Shown in pieces: positions 55,358-64,000 of a stretch of 64,000 bases of DNA. This stretch comes from Spirogloea muscicola. Its lineage: Eukaryota > Streptophyta > Zygnematophyceae > Spirogloeales > Spirogloeaceae. The position numbers and the translations under genes are program-made. Position 1 is the first letter of the stretch. Every line of letters begins with the position of its first letter. The notes below the pieces were generated by a model. That model searched no databases. It was not told the DNA's origin and saw nothing but the letters and a program-made list of their open reading frames with translations. The stretch spans positions 1 to 64,000 of the forward strand of contig WELB01000221.1 of assembly GCA_009602725.1 (NCBI GenBank). Reading direction: 5' to 3'.

Positions 55358-56204
55358 AGATGCCTCTACAGATCCATTCATCTACAAGGTGTTGGCAAAA
55401 ACACTTCAGGTGTTATCCGCCTACAAATCTCATGTGTTGGGGATTCTTGATCACATTCAAACCGTCACATCCTGCCACCTCACTATATGTCATTCTCACA
55501 ATATATCCTACCAGACAGTGGGTTTCTGCGAATTCGTCATGCAAATCTGCCATCCGGAAGACCAAATAGCAACCATGCTGTTGGGTGTTCTTGCAACAAG
55601 GGGTGGCAAATTCAGTGTCTAACATCACCACTCACAAGCATACCTTCCGATTAATGATTCTGCAACACTTGTATGGACGTTAACCAACACTTCAATCTGT
55701 TCAGGACTCACAATTGTGGGGGAGGGGGTAGGTAACTTGCACTTATCCATCACAACTTCGATAACTCTTATTATGCCGTTACTTGGCTATTTTTTGAGAC
55801 AAAATCCTAACATCAAAGGAATGAACACATGAATTTATCGCAGTTTACTTCCGTTCAATATGTATGTTGCGTTGCCTACCACGTGGACTCTAATGTGTCA
55901 CCTGGATTTCTTCCTGAATCTGCTATATCGATGTGCCCTGGTGCCCTGGCAGTCGACACTGTGTGGCACGACAAGTGCGCCCCCGTCTTGGCGGTGCAAA
56001 GCGAGCGCTTGGGACCGCTGCAGGAACACAGGTAGACGTGTACGGTGGCAGCAGACGAGATTTAAGACGCTGAGCCTCTCGGGAAGTGCTACACTGCGAT
56101 CAAGGCGCCGCTGGTCAGCTTGAGAGCCCAAGGAAGGGGGCGACCGGCCCTTGTTCAATATCTAGGTTGGTCTCTCTCGCAGCTAATGCCTTACACCGGA
56201 AGAT

Positions 56205-56330
56205 TTTGTGTATTTGAAACAAACGAAGGCCACATGGCCAAGTACAAAGGCAAGCACATCTGAGGGCCTACATAAGAAGCTACAGCAGATTGACCCGCTC
56301 AGTAACCACGGGTCAAAAGAGAGGGTTGCT
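56205..56330. repeat. Repeat flanking the phosphatase pseudogene, left copy
   Basis: Shares AATGGCCAAGTACAAAGGC-like and CAGCAGATTGACCCGCTCA blocks with 60585-60690, in the same orientation. The two copies bracket 57597-60336. On the minus strand both read VLAFVLGH.A.ICF-like, so it may be a scrap of a repeated coding element. Confidence 0.75.
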
Positions 56331-56899
56331 AATCGATGCCTCAATACAAGATGACAGATACAAAGCCCTTCTACCATCGAAAATAGCTGTTTATTGATCA
56401 CTGAAAGTAGCGGGTCGAGAATTAAATTGGGGGTTCGGCCGATAAATATCAGGGAGAGGCAGTTGCTACCGCAGCATTACACTGTCACAGCCACTGCCGG
56501 CCCAAGCCATGGCTCGCGGATGCAGCCCGTTGCTGCCGTCGCATTGATGTCCCTCAGAAGCTCAGGATATTGCCGTGGGAACGGTTGCTGGCTGTGGTTT
56601 GGAATCGGTTTGACTGCTGTTGACGGGTTCTCCAGGTAGTATTTCAATAGGCAAGTTTCGCGAGAGGGTGCTATAACAAGTGCTTTTGATTCCTTGAATG
56701 ATGCGTAGGGAAAGATTTGTAAGATTGAGCCCAGCGTACATGTATCACTTAGGCAATAGCGGCTACTCTGTAGCATGGCTGCATCCGTGCTGATCACGGC
56801 CCAACGTCAGGCAAGTCCACAATATAGTGCGCTATGCAAAACTCCATCAAAACTCATCACCCTATCATCTCGTTATGATGCTGTAGTGGTACTCTTATT

Positions 56900-57040
56900 A
56901 TACTCTAATCTCATATGTTAGTCATTGCGTTAATAGGGGCTTATTCAAGATCTATCAATTCGGCTGCTCTTAGTATACTCTAATCTCATCTACCAGTCCA
57001 TGCGTTGATAGGGGCTTATTCAAGACCTATCAAATTGGCG
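56900..57040. repeat. Imperfect tandem duplication, about 65-bp units
   Basis: TACTCTAATCTCAT followed by GCGTT(A/G)ATAGGGGCTTATTCAAGA occurs twice, about 75 bases apart, with a few differences between the copies. Confidence 0.8.
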
Positions 57041-57216
57041 TGATATATCAACGAATCTTCCATTATCGACTGCATGTGAGCACGGAGAATCATCTAAAGT
57101 GACGTCACTGGGGAAAAATGATGATAGGCTCATTTTGGCTCCGTCCCCTCGTCATGCTACCCTTCTTAACAAACTTTCATAATTGATGCTACCTTTGCAG
57201 CCTATGTAGGCCTCAG

Positions 57217-57465
57217 GTGCGCAACATGTACAACGTGCGAGTCGGCTCTCTCGATGGTCCAGCAGCCTGGGGTAAAGTACTCGGGCGTGAGGGAGAAGTA
57301 GTCACCCACGTGTCGACCATCAATGTTCCGGTACCTTTACAACAGCATACTCAACACTTCATTGAGCAGAAGCAAGATGCAATCAAGAACAAAGTTGCAA
57401 GGACCCACCAGCGGAATGCAGCATATGTAGCATTTAGAACATTGAGCTCAGCATGGCCAAAGTAG
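57217..57465 (+). CDS. Small open frame of unknown function
   Basis: An 82-codon + strand frame starting MRNMYNVRVGSLDGPAAWGK and ending RTLSSAWPK-stop. It includes VVTHVSTINVPVPLQQH and a polar, helical-looking stretch (FIEQKQDAIKNKVARTHQRN). Its balanced composition looks more protein-like than nearby random frames, and an acceptor-like TTGCAG lies at about 57200, so it could be the last exon of a longer gene or an old element. I do not recognise the family. It lies downstream of the phosphatase pseudogene's 3' end, on the opposite strand, convergent with it. Confidence 0.3.
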   Translation: MRNMYNVRVGSLDGPAAWGKVLGREGEVVTHVSTINVPVPLQQHTQHFIEQKQDAIKNKVARTHQRNAAYVAFRTLSSAWPK

Positions 57466-57596
57466 TAATCGAGTGCGGGTGTACTGAGGTGGGGAGCCAT
57501 CCATGGCGTTATAGAATCTGATAGCAGATTAGGAGGAAAGTCAGTTGCAATGGTCGAGCCCAGATTACAGCTGACAAGCAGATTCGAAGCCTCAGC

Positions 57597-60336
57597 TCAA
57601 TAAGCTAGTCCATCATGTAATATTAGGCTTTTCAACTGTTTAGCTTCACGAAATGTATCCAGAAGAACAAAGCCTGTCACAGGAAGCAACGTTGCAGGTG
57701 CGAGTTCTCACGGGCCAGCGTCGCCCTCATCGTTGCCGCCATCGCCCACAGTCACATGTACCGGGCCGCACTCGTCGACAGCCGCTTGCTATACGGGCTT
57801 GGTGCGCTCGTAGGCGTGTACATGGCCAGCCACAACAAGGTCCACCTTGGCTGCATAAGGAATCCCTCATAGTCGTGACGCATGCTCTCACCCTGCCATT
57901 GCAGAAGCAGCACATGATCTGTGAGACCAATGCACTGCTGCCCCGCTTGAAAGCAAAGCATGCCAGGTACGGCAAAGAATCTTTGGCGCGGAGCCTAACA
58001 GGCTTGCAATCAGTGGCACAGGCACCTGCCAGGCAGTGCTGAGGAGTGAACACCATGCTAGCAGGACTAGGACTTTATCGGTAGGTGTCAGGAATGACAA
58101 TACCTCCAGGTAGTGAGACAAATCCGTGTTGTACCAAGGGTTGTATAAGAACACAACAACGAACGGCGTGACAGCGCGATCAATAGCAGCCAAATCCTGG
58201 CGGGCCCAGCTGTACTGCACATTTTAAAGCCAAATATTGATTCAGTGATGGATTCGTCAATGACACTCACACTCATCAATGACCCCCGAAATTTGAGCAA
58301 ATGTGTCACGCAAAAAGTAGGCAGGGAGCTGTAAAGTACAGGCTAACCTGCTGTGTGTACTTAGTGAAGGCCTCGTATGAGGAGAGGGCAATGACATGTA
58401 CGAGGCCAGCGTCGAAGGAGTAAAAGAAGGGAGCCTTGGGGGTGGTGGCACTGCGTGCGCCAAGAAAACTGGTGAGCTGTATTCTATAGCAGGAAATGTC
58501 CAATTGAATTTCATAAGAGAAGGTCAGCAGCGAGCACTGTTCAAGTTTCAGTGCATGATGCAGAGGGTGTAAGTGTATGTCACGGTGTTAAAAAAGGGAG
58601 GATATTGCACGTACCCAAGAGGGGTCTGGTGGACCCCTGGAATGCGGTTCCTGTTGGCAATGAACGAAGTCGCGCTGGCATTCCACTGGGGCACCGTCTC
58701 CAGCTCGTGATTATAGGCCGTAAGGCCGTGGGCTGCCATCAGTCACTTAGAAAGCACACTGTCACAGGGCCGCCTCGTTGGCCATGAATAATAGTCAATG
58801 AGTTGAGCTCACCTACGTAGACCTCCTGTAATTGTCAGCCGCCTCCCGTAACAAGCACCAGCAGCTGAAAATTATGATGCCGAGGAAAGGCAATTGTGCT
58901 CACATAAAAAGCCATAAGCCTCTCTGACAGGCGGCCCTAAGAGTCCCACCGAAGCCCACCCTCGCCACAAGTCCTGTTGGGGCCGCTTGGAACATCAGGC
59001 CCGTAATTGTCCGAGTACGATAGGTCGGCAGCAAAGAGGACAACATCAGGCTTGCCAGCGATGGTGTTGTCGTAGGTCGAAGACGAGTTGGTCGTCTGGC
59101 CCACGTCAGCTGCACCACAGGTGAAGGCAACAAGACGTCACTACCGTGACGCGCATTGGCTCATTGCTCATGGCAAAGCAGAAATAGGCCAGTCCTCAGA
59201 AATCCAACACTGCGAGCTGGCTACTGCAGGCGCTGACGAGCTCCATTTATGGGCATGGTCGGACAAAGTAGCCCACAGAGAGAATACAGATGCAGCTGCA
59301 CGAAATACGAATACAAGCTCGCATGACCAACTGGCTGCCTCAAAACAAATGCCTTACCAATGAGCACGAGCTTCACGGGTTGGCCGGGACCAGGCAGGGT
59401 GGTGAAATTGAAGTAGCGGGACATGGAAACGGGGATCCTCCATGCGGTAGTAGAAGGTGGTCTTGTGGGGCAGGGGGCCGATGGTGGCAAAGAGAATAGC
59501 GCCTGAGGTGTACTGGCCTTCGAAGCCCTTGTAGATGGTGTATGAGCGGGGCTTCACCCTGCCATCGCCACAGCAAGCTGGTGATGAGGTAGGCTGCCAG
59601 CTACTGATCATAACGATGCAGATGCTTGACGCAGCCAGAGCCTCAACGACAGATTCCTCAGGAAGCTGCACAAGCTTCAAGTCAGGCTGGATAGCCACAG
59701 GAAGCTGAATGAAGTTGCATGACGAGGCTAACAATCGGCCAAGAATGATTGTCTACTAGCTGCGCCTGTGCTGGCTGAGTGGCAAAGTGATACAAGACGG
59801 CCAGAGGTCTCAGGAGCCCGGTCGTTGTACTCACGTGACATAGGGCGACTTGACCTCGTCCGGCGGGTAGACCGTGTCGTACCACAGGGTGCCAGGCAGC
59901 GTGCCCGTGACGGGCAGGACCCAGCGGATGACGTAGAACCTTCCGGTGGGGTCGGCTGGGCTGACCAGCACCGGAAAAACACCGGACGCAACGAGTGGAT
60001 AACGAAGGGTGAGGGTGATTGCGCTGTAACATGCCACGGCGTCCAAAGCCCAGGCCGCCACCACCGTGGGCTCCGGCTTCGCGGCCTGCGGAGGCAGCTG
60101 ACCTGCTCGGGGCTGTTGGAGGTCTTGTTCTGCATGCCATAGGTGACGGGAATGTCCTCGCCGGAATAGGGCCGGACAAAGGGCGGCTGGATGAGGAACT
60201 GGGAGGGGCTGGGCTTGGAGGTGAGCGTGACGCCGGGGGGCCCCGGCGCGTAGTATTGCGCGCGGGCGCAGGCGGTCAGGGCCAGGGCCAGCGCCAGCGC
60301 CAGGGCCGGAGCCGGAGTTGCGGCGGCGGGCGCCAT
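57597..60336 (-). pseudogene. Purple acid phosphatase (metallophosphatase), decayed
   Basis: Secreted purple acid phosphatases free phosphate with a two-metal centre. Start 60336; a signal peptide (MAPAAATPAPALALALALAL, then TACARAQ) opens exon 60103-60336. Others: 59835-60085, 59358-59558, 58905-59109, 58615-58732, 58348-58468, 58104-58214, 57712-57892, last to 57597, with GT-AG borders apart from the 17-base gap between the first two. Motifs in order: GQYTSGAILF..GPLPHKTTFYYR, ADVGQTTNSS, DVVLFAADLSYSDNYG, NRTCGEGGLRWDS, NHELE, FFYSFDAGLVHVIALSSYE, NPWYNTDLSHYLE, VDLVVAGHVHAYER, GDGGN. Damage: TAG for the second Trp of WDSWG (58938-58940), TAG after KPV (57789-57791), frame changes near 59428 and 57850, and perhaps at the 60086-60102 gap. 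The metal-binding His of HxPWYN is Tyr (LYNPWYN). The intact splice sites point to recent loss; assembly error could explain some changes. Confidence 0.85.
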
Positions 60337-60584
60337 GGGGGGGGGGCCGGAGGTGGGCGCGGCAAGTGAACTGTTCTACAGGACTGGAGTTTGTAGTGAG
60401 AGCTGGGGGGCCTGAGTGGGGACTGGCGGGTGGGGAGTGGCGAGCTTGAGATGGGCCGGCAGGTGGCGGCCTGCAGCTAGCGCGGGAGGCGGAGCAGCTC
60501 TCCCAAGCTTTTGCGTGAGGAGGCAAATGGGTTGTAGTCGAGGGAGGGAGAATCCTTTCGGAAGGGATAATCGGTGTAACAGAA

Positions 60585-60690
60585 ACAAATGTAGGCCAAA
60601 TGGCCAAGTACAAAGGCAAGCACATCTAAAGATCTACATAACCTACAGCAGATTGACCCGCTCAATAACCACGGGTCAAAACATAAAGGT
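60585..60690. repeat. Repeat flanking the phosphatase pseudogene, right copy
   Basis: Partner of 56205-56330 (see there). It lies upstream of the pseudogene's start and beside the LINE tail cluster. Confidence 0.75.
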
Positions 60691-60699
60691 CACTGATCG

Positions 60700-61300
60700 A
60701 TGCATGATTACTAGATGCCAGAAAAGGAGCCCTTCTGCCACCAACCAGAGCTCGCCCAGAGGGGGTTCCGGATTCTAGAAAGTGCTCGCCCATTGAGAAT
60801 AGGGGCTGGAAAAGCCAGCCCAAAAAAGAATGAACAGAGTACGAGAAGGGGGCCAGGGGAAGCGCTAAGAAAAACAAGCACACAGAGAAACAAAGCAGCC
60901 ACGAATCACTCAGTAAGCTCTGCTAAGCAGCCGCAGGTCGGAGATGCTAGGCTCGTGGAAGTGGGTCCCCTGGCCAGAGCCAGAGGCAGCAGCGAGGGCT
61001 CTGCCGGCACGAAGGTGCAACGCCCGGGCCATAGACCTCTGCAGCGAGACGGCCAGGCGTATTCGATACACTTGCGCCAGCGACCCGGCTGCAGGAAAGT
61101 CTACCGGCTCCCCATGGAAGCGACGGGCGATGGTGTGGCGGGCGAGCTGGGTGAGCAGCTCGAGCCACCTGAGCGCCCAGCGCCCCATGGATGTCAATTG
61201 CCAACGGGAAGAACTCGTCTTCCCGCGGATGGTCTGCGTACTCAGAAGAAGGTGCTCGCCCATTGAGAAGAGGGGCTGGCAAAGCCAACCCAAAAAGAAT
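60700..61300 (-). mobile_element. LINE tails in tandem
   Basis: Minus-strand chain: hairpin at about 61272-61290, then TTCTCAATGGGCGAGC, a coding end (WLELLTQLARH, QVYRIRLAVSLQRSMARALH, LRAGRALAAASGSGQG, SDLRLLSRAY-stop at about 60920), T-rich UTR, and a second hairpin at 60805-60825 followed by the same TTCTCAATGGGCGAGC. Unit length is about 467 bases. The coding blocks look like the C-terminus of non-LTR reverse transcriptase proteins. Confidence 0.62.
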
Positions 61301-61419
61301 GGACAATGTTCAAAGCCAAAGAAAGAGGTGCTGAAAAAGGACTACACTACAAAGTGCAAGATGGTGCAGAGGGAGATGCAGATGGCTGCTCAGTACTCAG
61401 GCGTACTCTGCGGATTCTA

Positions 61420-61760
61420 GCTTCGAGCTACTCTGACCTGATGTTGCTCACCCGCGGGTATTGAGCTTCCTGTGGTTCCGTCGTGTCAGTTGTCTAGATG
61501 CCTTGCTGTGTAGCTGTGCATTTCCCTTCTTTCCGGCACCTGTTGTCGCTCTTGTCCATTCCTTTGGGCTGGCCTTTCCCAGCCACCTGTCAATCTGGCC
61601 GCGCTTTCTTTGGATTTTTTTGGGTTTCTTTTTCTCTCTCCTCCCCTGGCCCCCTTCTCGTCCTTTCTTTGTTGATTCTTTTTTGGGCTGGCTTTTCCAG
61701 CCCCTACATTTTATGGGCGAGCTCCTTTTCTTTGATCGAGCCGGGCCACTGTTCGGGAGA
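61420..61760 (+). mobile_element. LINE 3' tail
   Basis: Begins within the last coding block (SDLMLLTRGY-stop, 61435-61463), then T-rich UTR with two hairpin copies, GGGCTGGCCTTTCCCAGCC at about 61568 and GGGCTGGCTTTTCCAGCCC at about 61686, and ends near ATGGGCGAGC. It faces the minus-strand tail to its right. Confidence 0.55.
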
Positions 61761-61769
61761 GGTACAGAT

Positions 61770-62262
61770 GAATAGTCAAGGGGGATGCGTTGACAACGCA
61801 AGAGAAGAAGTGGCACTCCCAATGGGGGCAAGGGCTGCGAAAAGCCAGCCCAAAAAGAATTCACAAAGGTTCAGAGGGGCCTAAGAGCGGTGAGCAGCTA
61901 CAAAGGGGCCTGAGGATGCAATGGTAAAACAGGGGGAGGATGGATCACTCAATAAGTACGAGTGAGGAGCCTCAGATCCGACAGACTAGCTGCCGGGAAG
62001 CTATCACCCTGACGAAAGCCAGAGCCCGCAGCGAGAGCACGGCCAGCTCGCAGATGCAGAGCGTGGGCCATGGACCGCTGCAGGGATACAGAGAGGCGCA
62101 TCCGATATACCTGAGCCCACGAGCCCGCGGCGTTGAAGTCGGCTGGCTCGCCGCGTCTGCGGGACACAGCCCGCCGCGCAAGCCTAGCCAATAGGTCAAG
62201 CCACTGGGACCCAAGAGCCCCGTGCACGTCCACCGCCAAGGGGACGAACTCGTCGGCAGGTG
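61770..62262 (-). mobile_element. Best preserved LINE coding tail
   Basis: A minus-strand frame from 62262 to 61949 stays open for about 100 codons: EFVPLAVDVHGALG, WLDLLARLARRAVSRRRGEP, QVYRMRLSVSLQRSMAHALH, LRAGRALAAGSGFRQG, SDLRLLTRTY-stop. UTR and hairpin (61835-61856) follow. The opening FVPLAVD..GALG and the closing LSVSLQR are typical of the C-terminal end of algal and protist non-LTR retrotransposon proteins, from my memory of such families. It is 5' truncated at about 62262. Confidence 0.62.
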
Positions 62263-62400
62263 GGTGATCGGAGTGCTTGGCCCGCCTTGCAAGTGGGGGG
62301 GTGGGGGACGCCGAAGGGGGTTACGCCAAGCGGTACCCAATAGGCCGCAGGGCCGGAAAACAGCAGCTCGTCCAATTTAAGGCAGTGGCTGTGAAGGCAC

Positions 62401-62745
62401 ATGGCTGGAGAAAGAAAGAAAGTTTGGGCAGAAAAGAAGGACTTTCTCGTTTCCTATTTCAAAATGGGAAAGAGAAAGCGTGAGGTCATCGAGCAGCGCA
62501 GTTGGGCGCCGCCCGCGCCGGGCCGCCCGCCAGGGCGGCCGCCACGTGGGGACGGTGACGGAATCTTCAGGCGGCTGCCGCCCGCCGAGGGGCAGGCCTG
62601 GCTCGCCGCGTGGCGCGTGGCCAACCTCCGTACGGCGGCGCTGGCCGGTGCACACGCCACCTCGCCGCCTGCATGTATCGTTTCTCACCTCATCTTCTCT
62701 GTCGTCTATCCCCTTTTTTTGGGCTGGCCTCTCACAGCCGCCTTA
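62401..62745 (+). mobile_element. Unassigned coding trace ending in a hairpin tail
   Basis: + strand frame with LPPAEGQAWLAAWRVANLRT, very GC-rich, then a sharp change to T-rich DNA and the hairpin GGGCTGGCCTCTCACAGCC at about 62721. Since the hairpin tail is the same as at the LINE copies, this may be a second LINE subfamily or host DNA joined to a tail. Confidence 0.35.
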
Positions 62746-62879
62746 CATTGCCTTTCTGTCCGTTCATGCACAGGGTCATTGAGCTCCACCGGTTGTGGCC
62801 ACTTGCATAGCTGTGTGGTTTCCACGCCTTCCGGCCGTAAATTGCAAAGAGCTGTTTTTCCATCTGGCCCCTTTGAACC

Positions 62880-63240
62880 TGAGTAATTCGTAGCTGCTTA
62901 GTTTCTTTCTGTGCTTGTCATCTTTCTTCGTGCTTCCCCTGGCCCCCTTCTTGTACTTTGTTCATTCTTTTTTGGGCTGGCTGTTCCAGCCCCTATCCTC
63001 AGCTTCTTCTTTTTTACTTCCTTCTCTCTCTGGAAGAAGAAAGCGCGGCCAGATTGACTGGTGGCTGGAAAAGGCCAGCCCAAAGGGGTAGACAAGATCT
63101 GAAGGAGCCGGAAGACTTCCAGAAGGCCATGTCGCCGAATAGGACAAATAAGTTAATTCCCAAAGGGCTTATTGCTGTCAAAAGAAGCAGCTCTTTTGAA
63201 GTGGGCGATGGGAGCATTTGAAGGCTGTTGGATAGCTGGG
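62880..63240. mobile_element. Convergent LINE tails
   Basis: + strand UTR (GTAGCTGCTTAGTTTC to TTCATTC) and hairpin GGGCTGGCTGTTCCAGCCC at about 62976, then a minus-strand hairpin at 63062-63083 about 70 bases later. Tail-to-tail pair like 13817/13893. Confidence 0.5.
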
Positions 63241-63289
63241 CTGCCCTCGTGGCAGTCCCTAGCTGTCAGGATGCCAGCCGGGCGCATCG

Positions 63290-64000
63290 TCGTCTGTTTT
63301 GTAGTGTAGTCCTTTTCCAGCTCCTCTTTCTTTGGCTTTGGACATTGTCCATTCTTTTTGGGCTGGCTTTGCCAGCCCCTTCCCTCAATGGGCGCGCCCT
63401 TCCTTTGCTGGCCCCTCTTCTCTCTGGGCGAGCACTTTCGGCGGGACCAGGCGAGAGCTGGGTGGTGGTGCCGGTCAACATGGATCGTTGTAGCAAGAAT
63501 TAGACACTTCTACTTCTTTCTTCTACTTCTTGGCTGCGTAACTCGCCAAGTCCCGCCCGGAAGGGCGTGGCCCACGCCTTGCATCTGCGTGCTGGCCGTG
63601 CTCTCGCTGCGGCCTCTCCCTCTCGTGCAGGGGCACTGCTTTATGGCGGCTTGTCTTCCTGACTTGCGGCTTCTAAATAGATTTTACTAAGTGATCAACC
63701 TACATGTTACTTGCTTCTTTGTGTATTTCAGCAGTTATCGGCCCACCTCGGACCTTGTCAACTCTATCACCGGGCGGGCTTATTCAGCCCTTGGCCCCTT
63801 TGGACGAGCTTACATCTTGCGAGCGACTCACTTTGTTCACTACATTCCTGGGCTGGCCAAGTACAGCCACTGCCCTCTACTTGAAGATCCGTTCCGTCGG
63901 GCCCTTTCGGAATGTGTCCAATGCTCTACTTTACATTGGAAGAGCTTCCTCTTTAGCTGGCCTATCACAGCCATCTCCTCCTGCCAGAAAGTCATTTTCT
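63290..64000 (+). mobile_element. LINE tails, + strand, to the window edge
   Basis: Perfect hairpin GGGCTGGC-TTT-GCCAGCCC at 63360-63378, then a further unit with coding end PDLRLLNRFY-stop at about 63660-63690 and worn hairpins at about 63850 and 63957. The array continues past the window. Confidence 0.5.

Larger units (their letters stand above)
55623..57200. other. No gene seen; spacer with repeats
   Basis: Less GC-rich DNA with short frames only. It holds the repeat at 56205-56330, which recurs beyond the phosphatase pseudogene, and a worn tandem duplication at 56900-57040. Confidence 0.45.

Noticed and set aside
57789-58940. TAG read as a sense codon (alternative genetic code)
   Set aside because: The two TAG positions correspond to Trp and probably Tyr, not to one amino acid, and the uL1 and APC1 genes need no such recoding.
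1-64000. tRNA, rRNA or riboswitch genes
   Set aside because: None was recognised by eye on either strand; a covariance-model search would be needed to exclude them.

Overview
The window looks like nuclear DNA of a GC-rich green alga, probably a chlorophyte of trebouxiophyte type. The host genes are packed with short GT-AG introns, TGTAA polyadenylation-type signals follow their ends, and the intergenic space is filled with Ty3/gypsy chromoviruses and LINE tails. No species is claimed.

Layout. (1) 1-1587, + strand: the 3' exons of a bacterial-type organellar ribosomal protein uL1 gene, running in from the left. (2) 1588-4800: no host gene; a cluster of LINE 3' tails in both orientations. (3) 4833-12580, + strand: a many-exon gene for APC1, the largest scaffold subunit of the anaphase-promoting complex. 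Its first exon carries an Illumina-adapter-like 12-mer beside the only N in the window, and one of its introns seems to start with GA instead of GT. (4) 12970-16930: LINE tails, an old gypsy pol relic and a solo LTR. (5) 17060-50331: about 33 kb of chromoviruses nested in chromoviruses. The hub is one + strand element whose ends lie at 24313 and 48624. It was hit at least eight times, by solo LTRs of several families, by a second minus-strand chromovirus (29171-35692, itself holding another LTR element) and by a solo LTR that in turn received a young, nearly whole chromovirus (37435-44644, TSD CAGCA). Most steps are datable in order from 5-bp target-site duplications. (6) 50340-57200: more LTRs, AT-richer DNA and an integrase fossil split by a two-LTR insertion. 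(7) 57597-60336, minus strand: a purple acid phosphatase gene with its introns intact but its coding sequence broken, hence a pseudogene. (8) 60700-64000: a second dense cluster of LINE tails with a recurring GGGCTGGC hairpin.

The three host loci (uL1, APC1, phosphatase) serve unrelated jobs: organelle translation, cell-cycle ubiquitin ligation and phosphate release. The most unusual signals are a GC stem-loop module shared by otherwise unlike LTR families, a perfect 35-copy histidine-rich repeat in the young element's gag, and the hairpin-tailed LINE family. No tRNA, rRNA, CRISPR array or complete DNA transposon was recognised. All calls were made by eye; exon borders without a stated reason are approximate.
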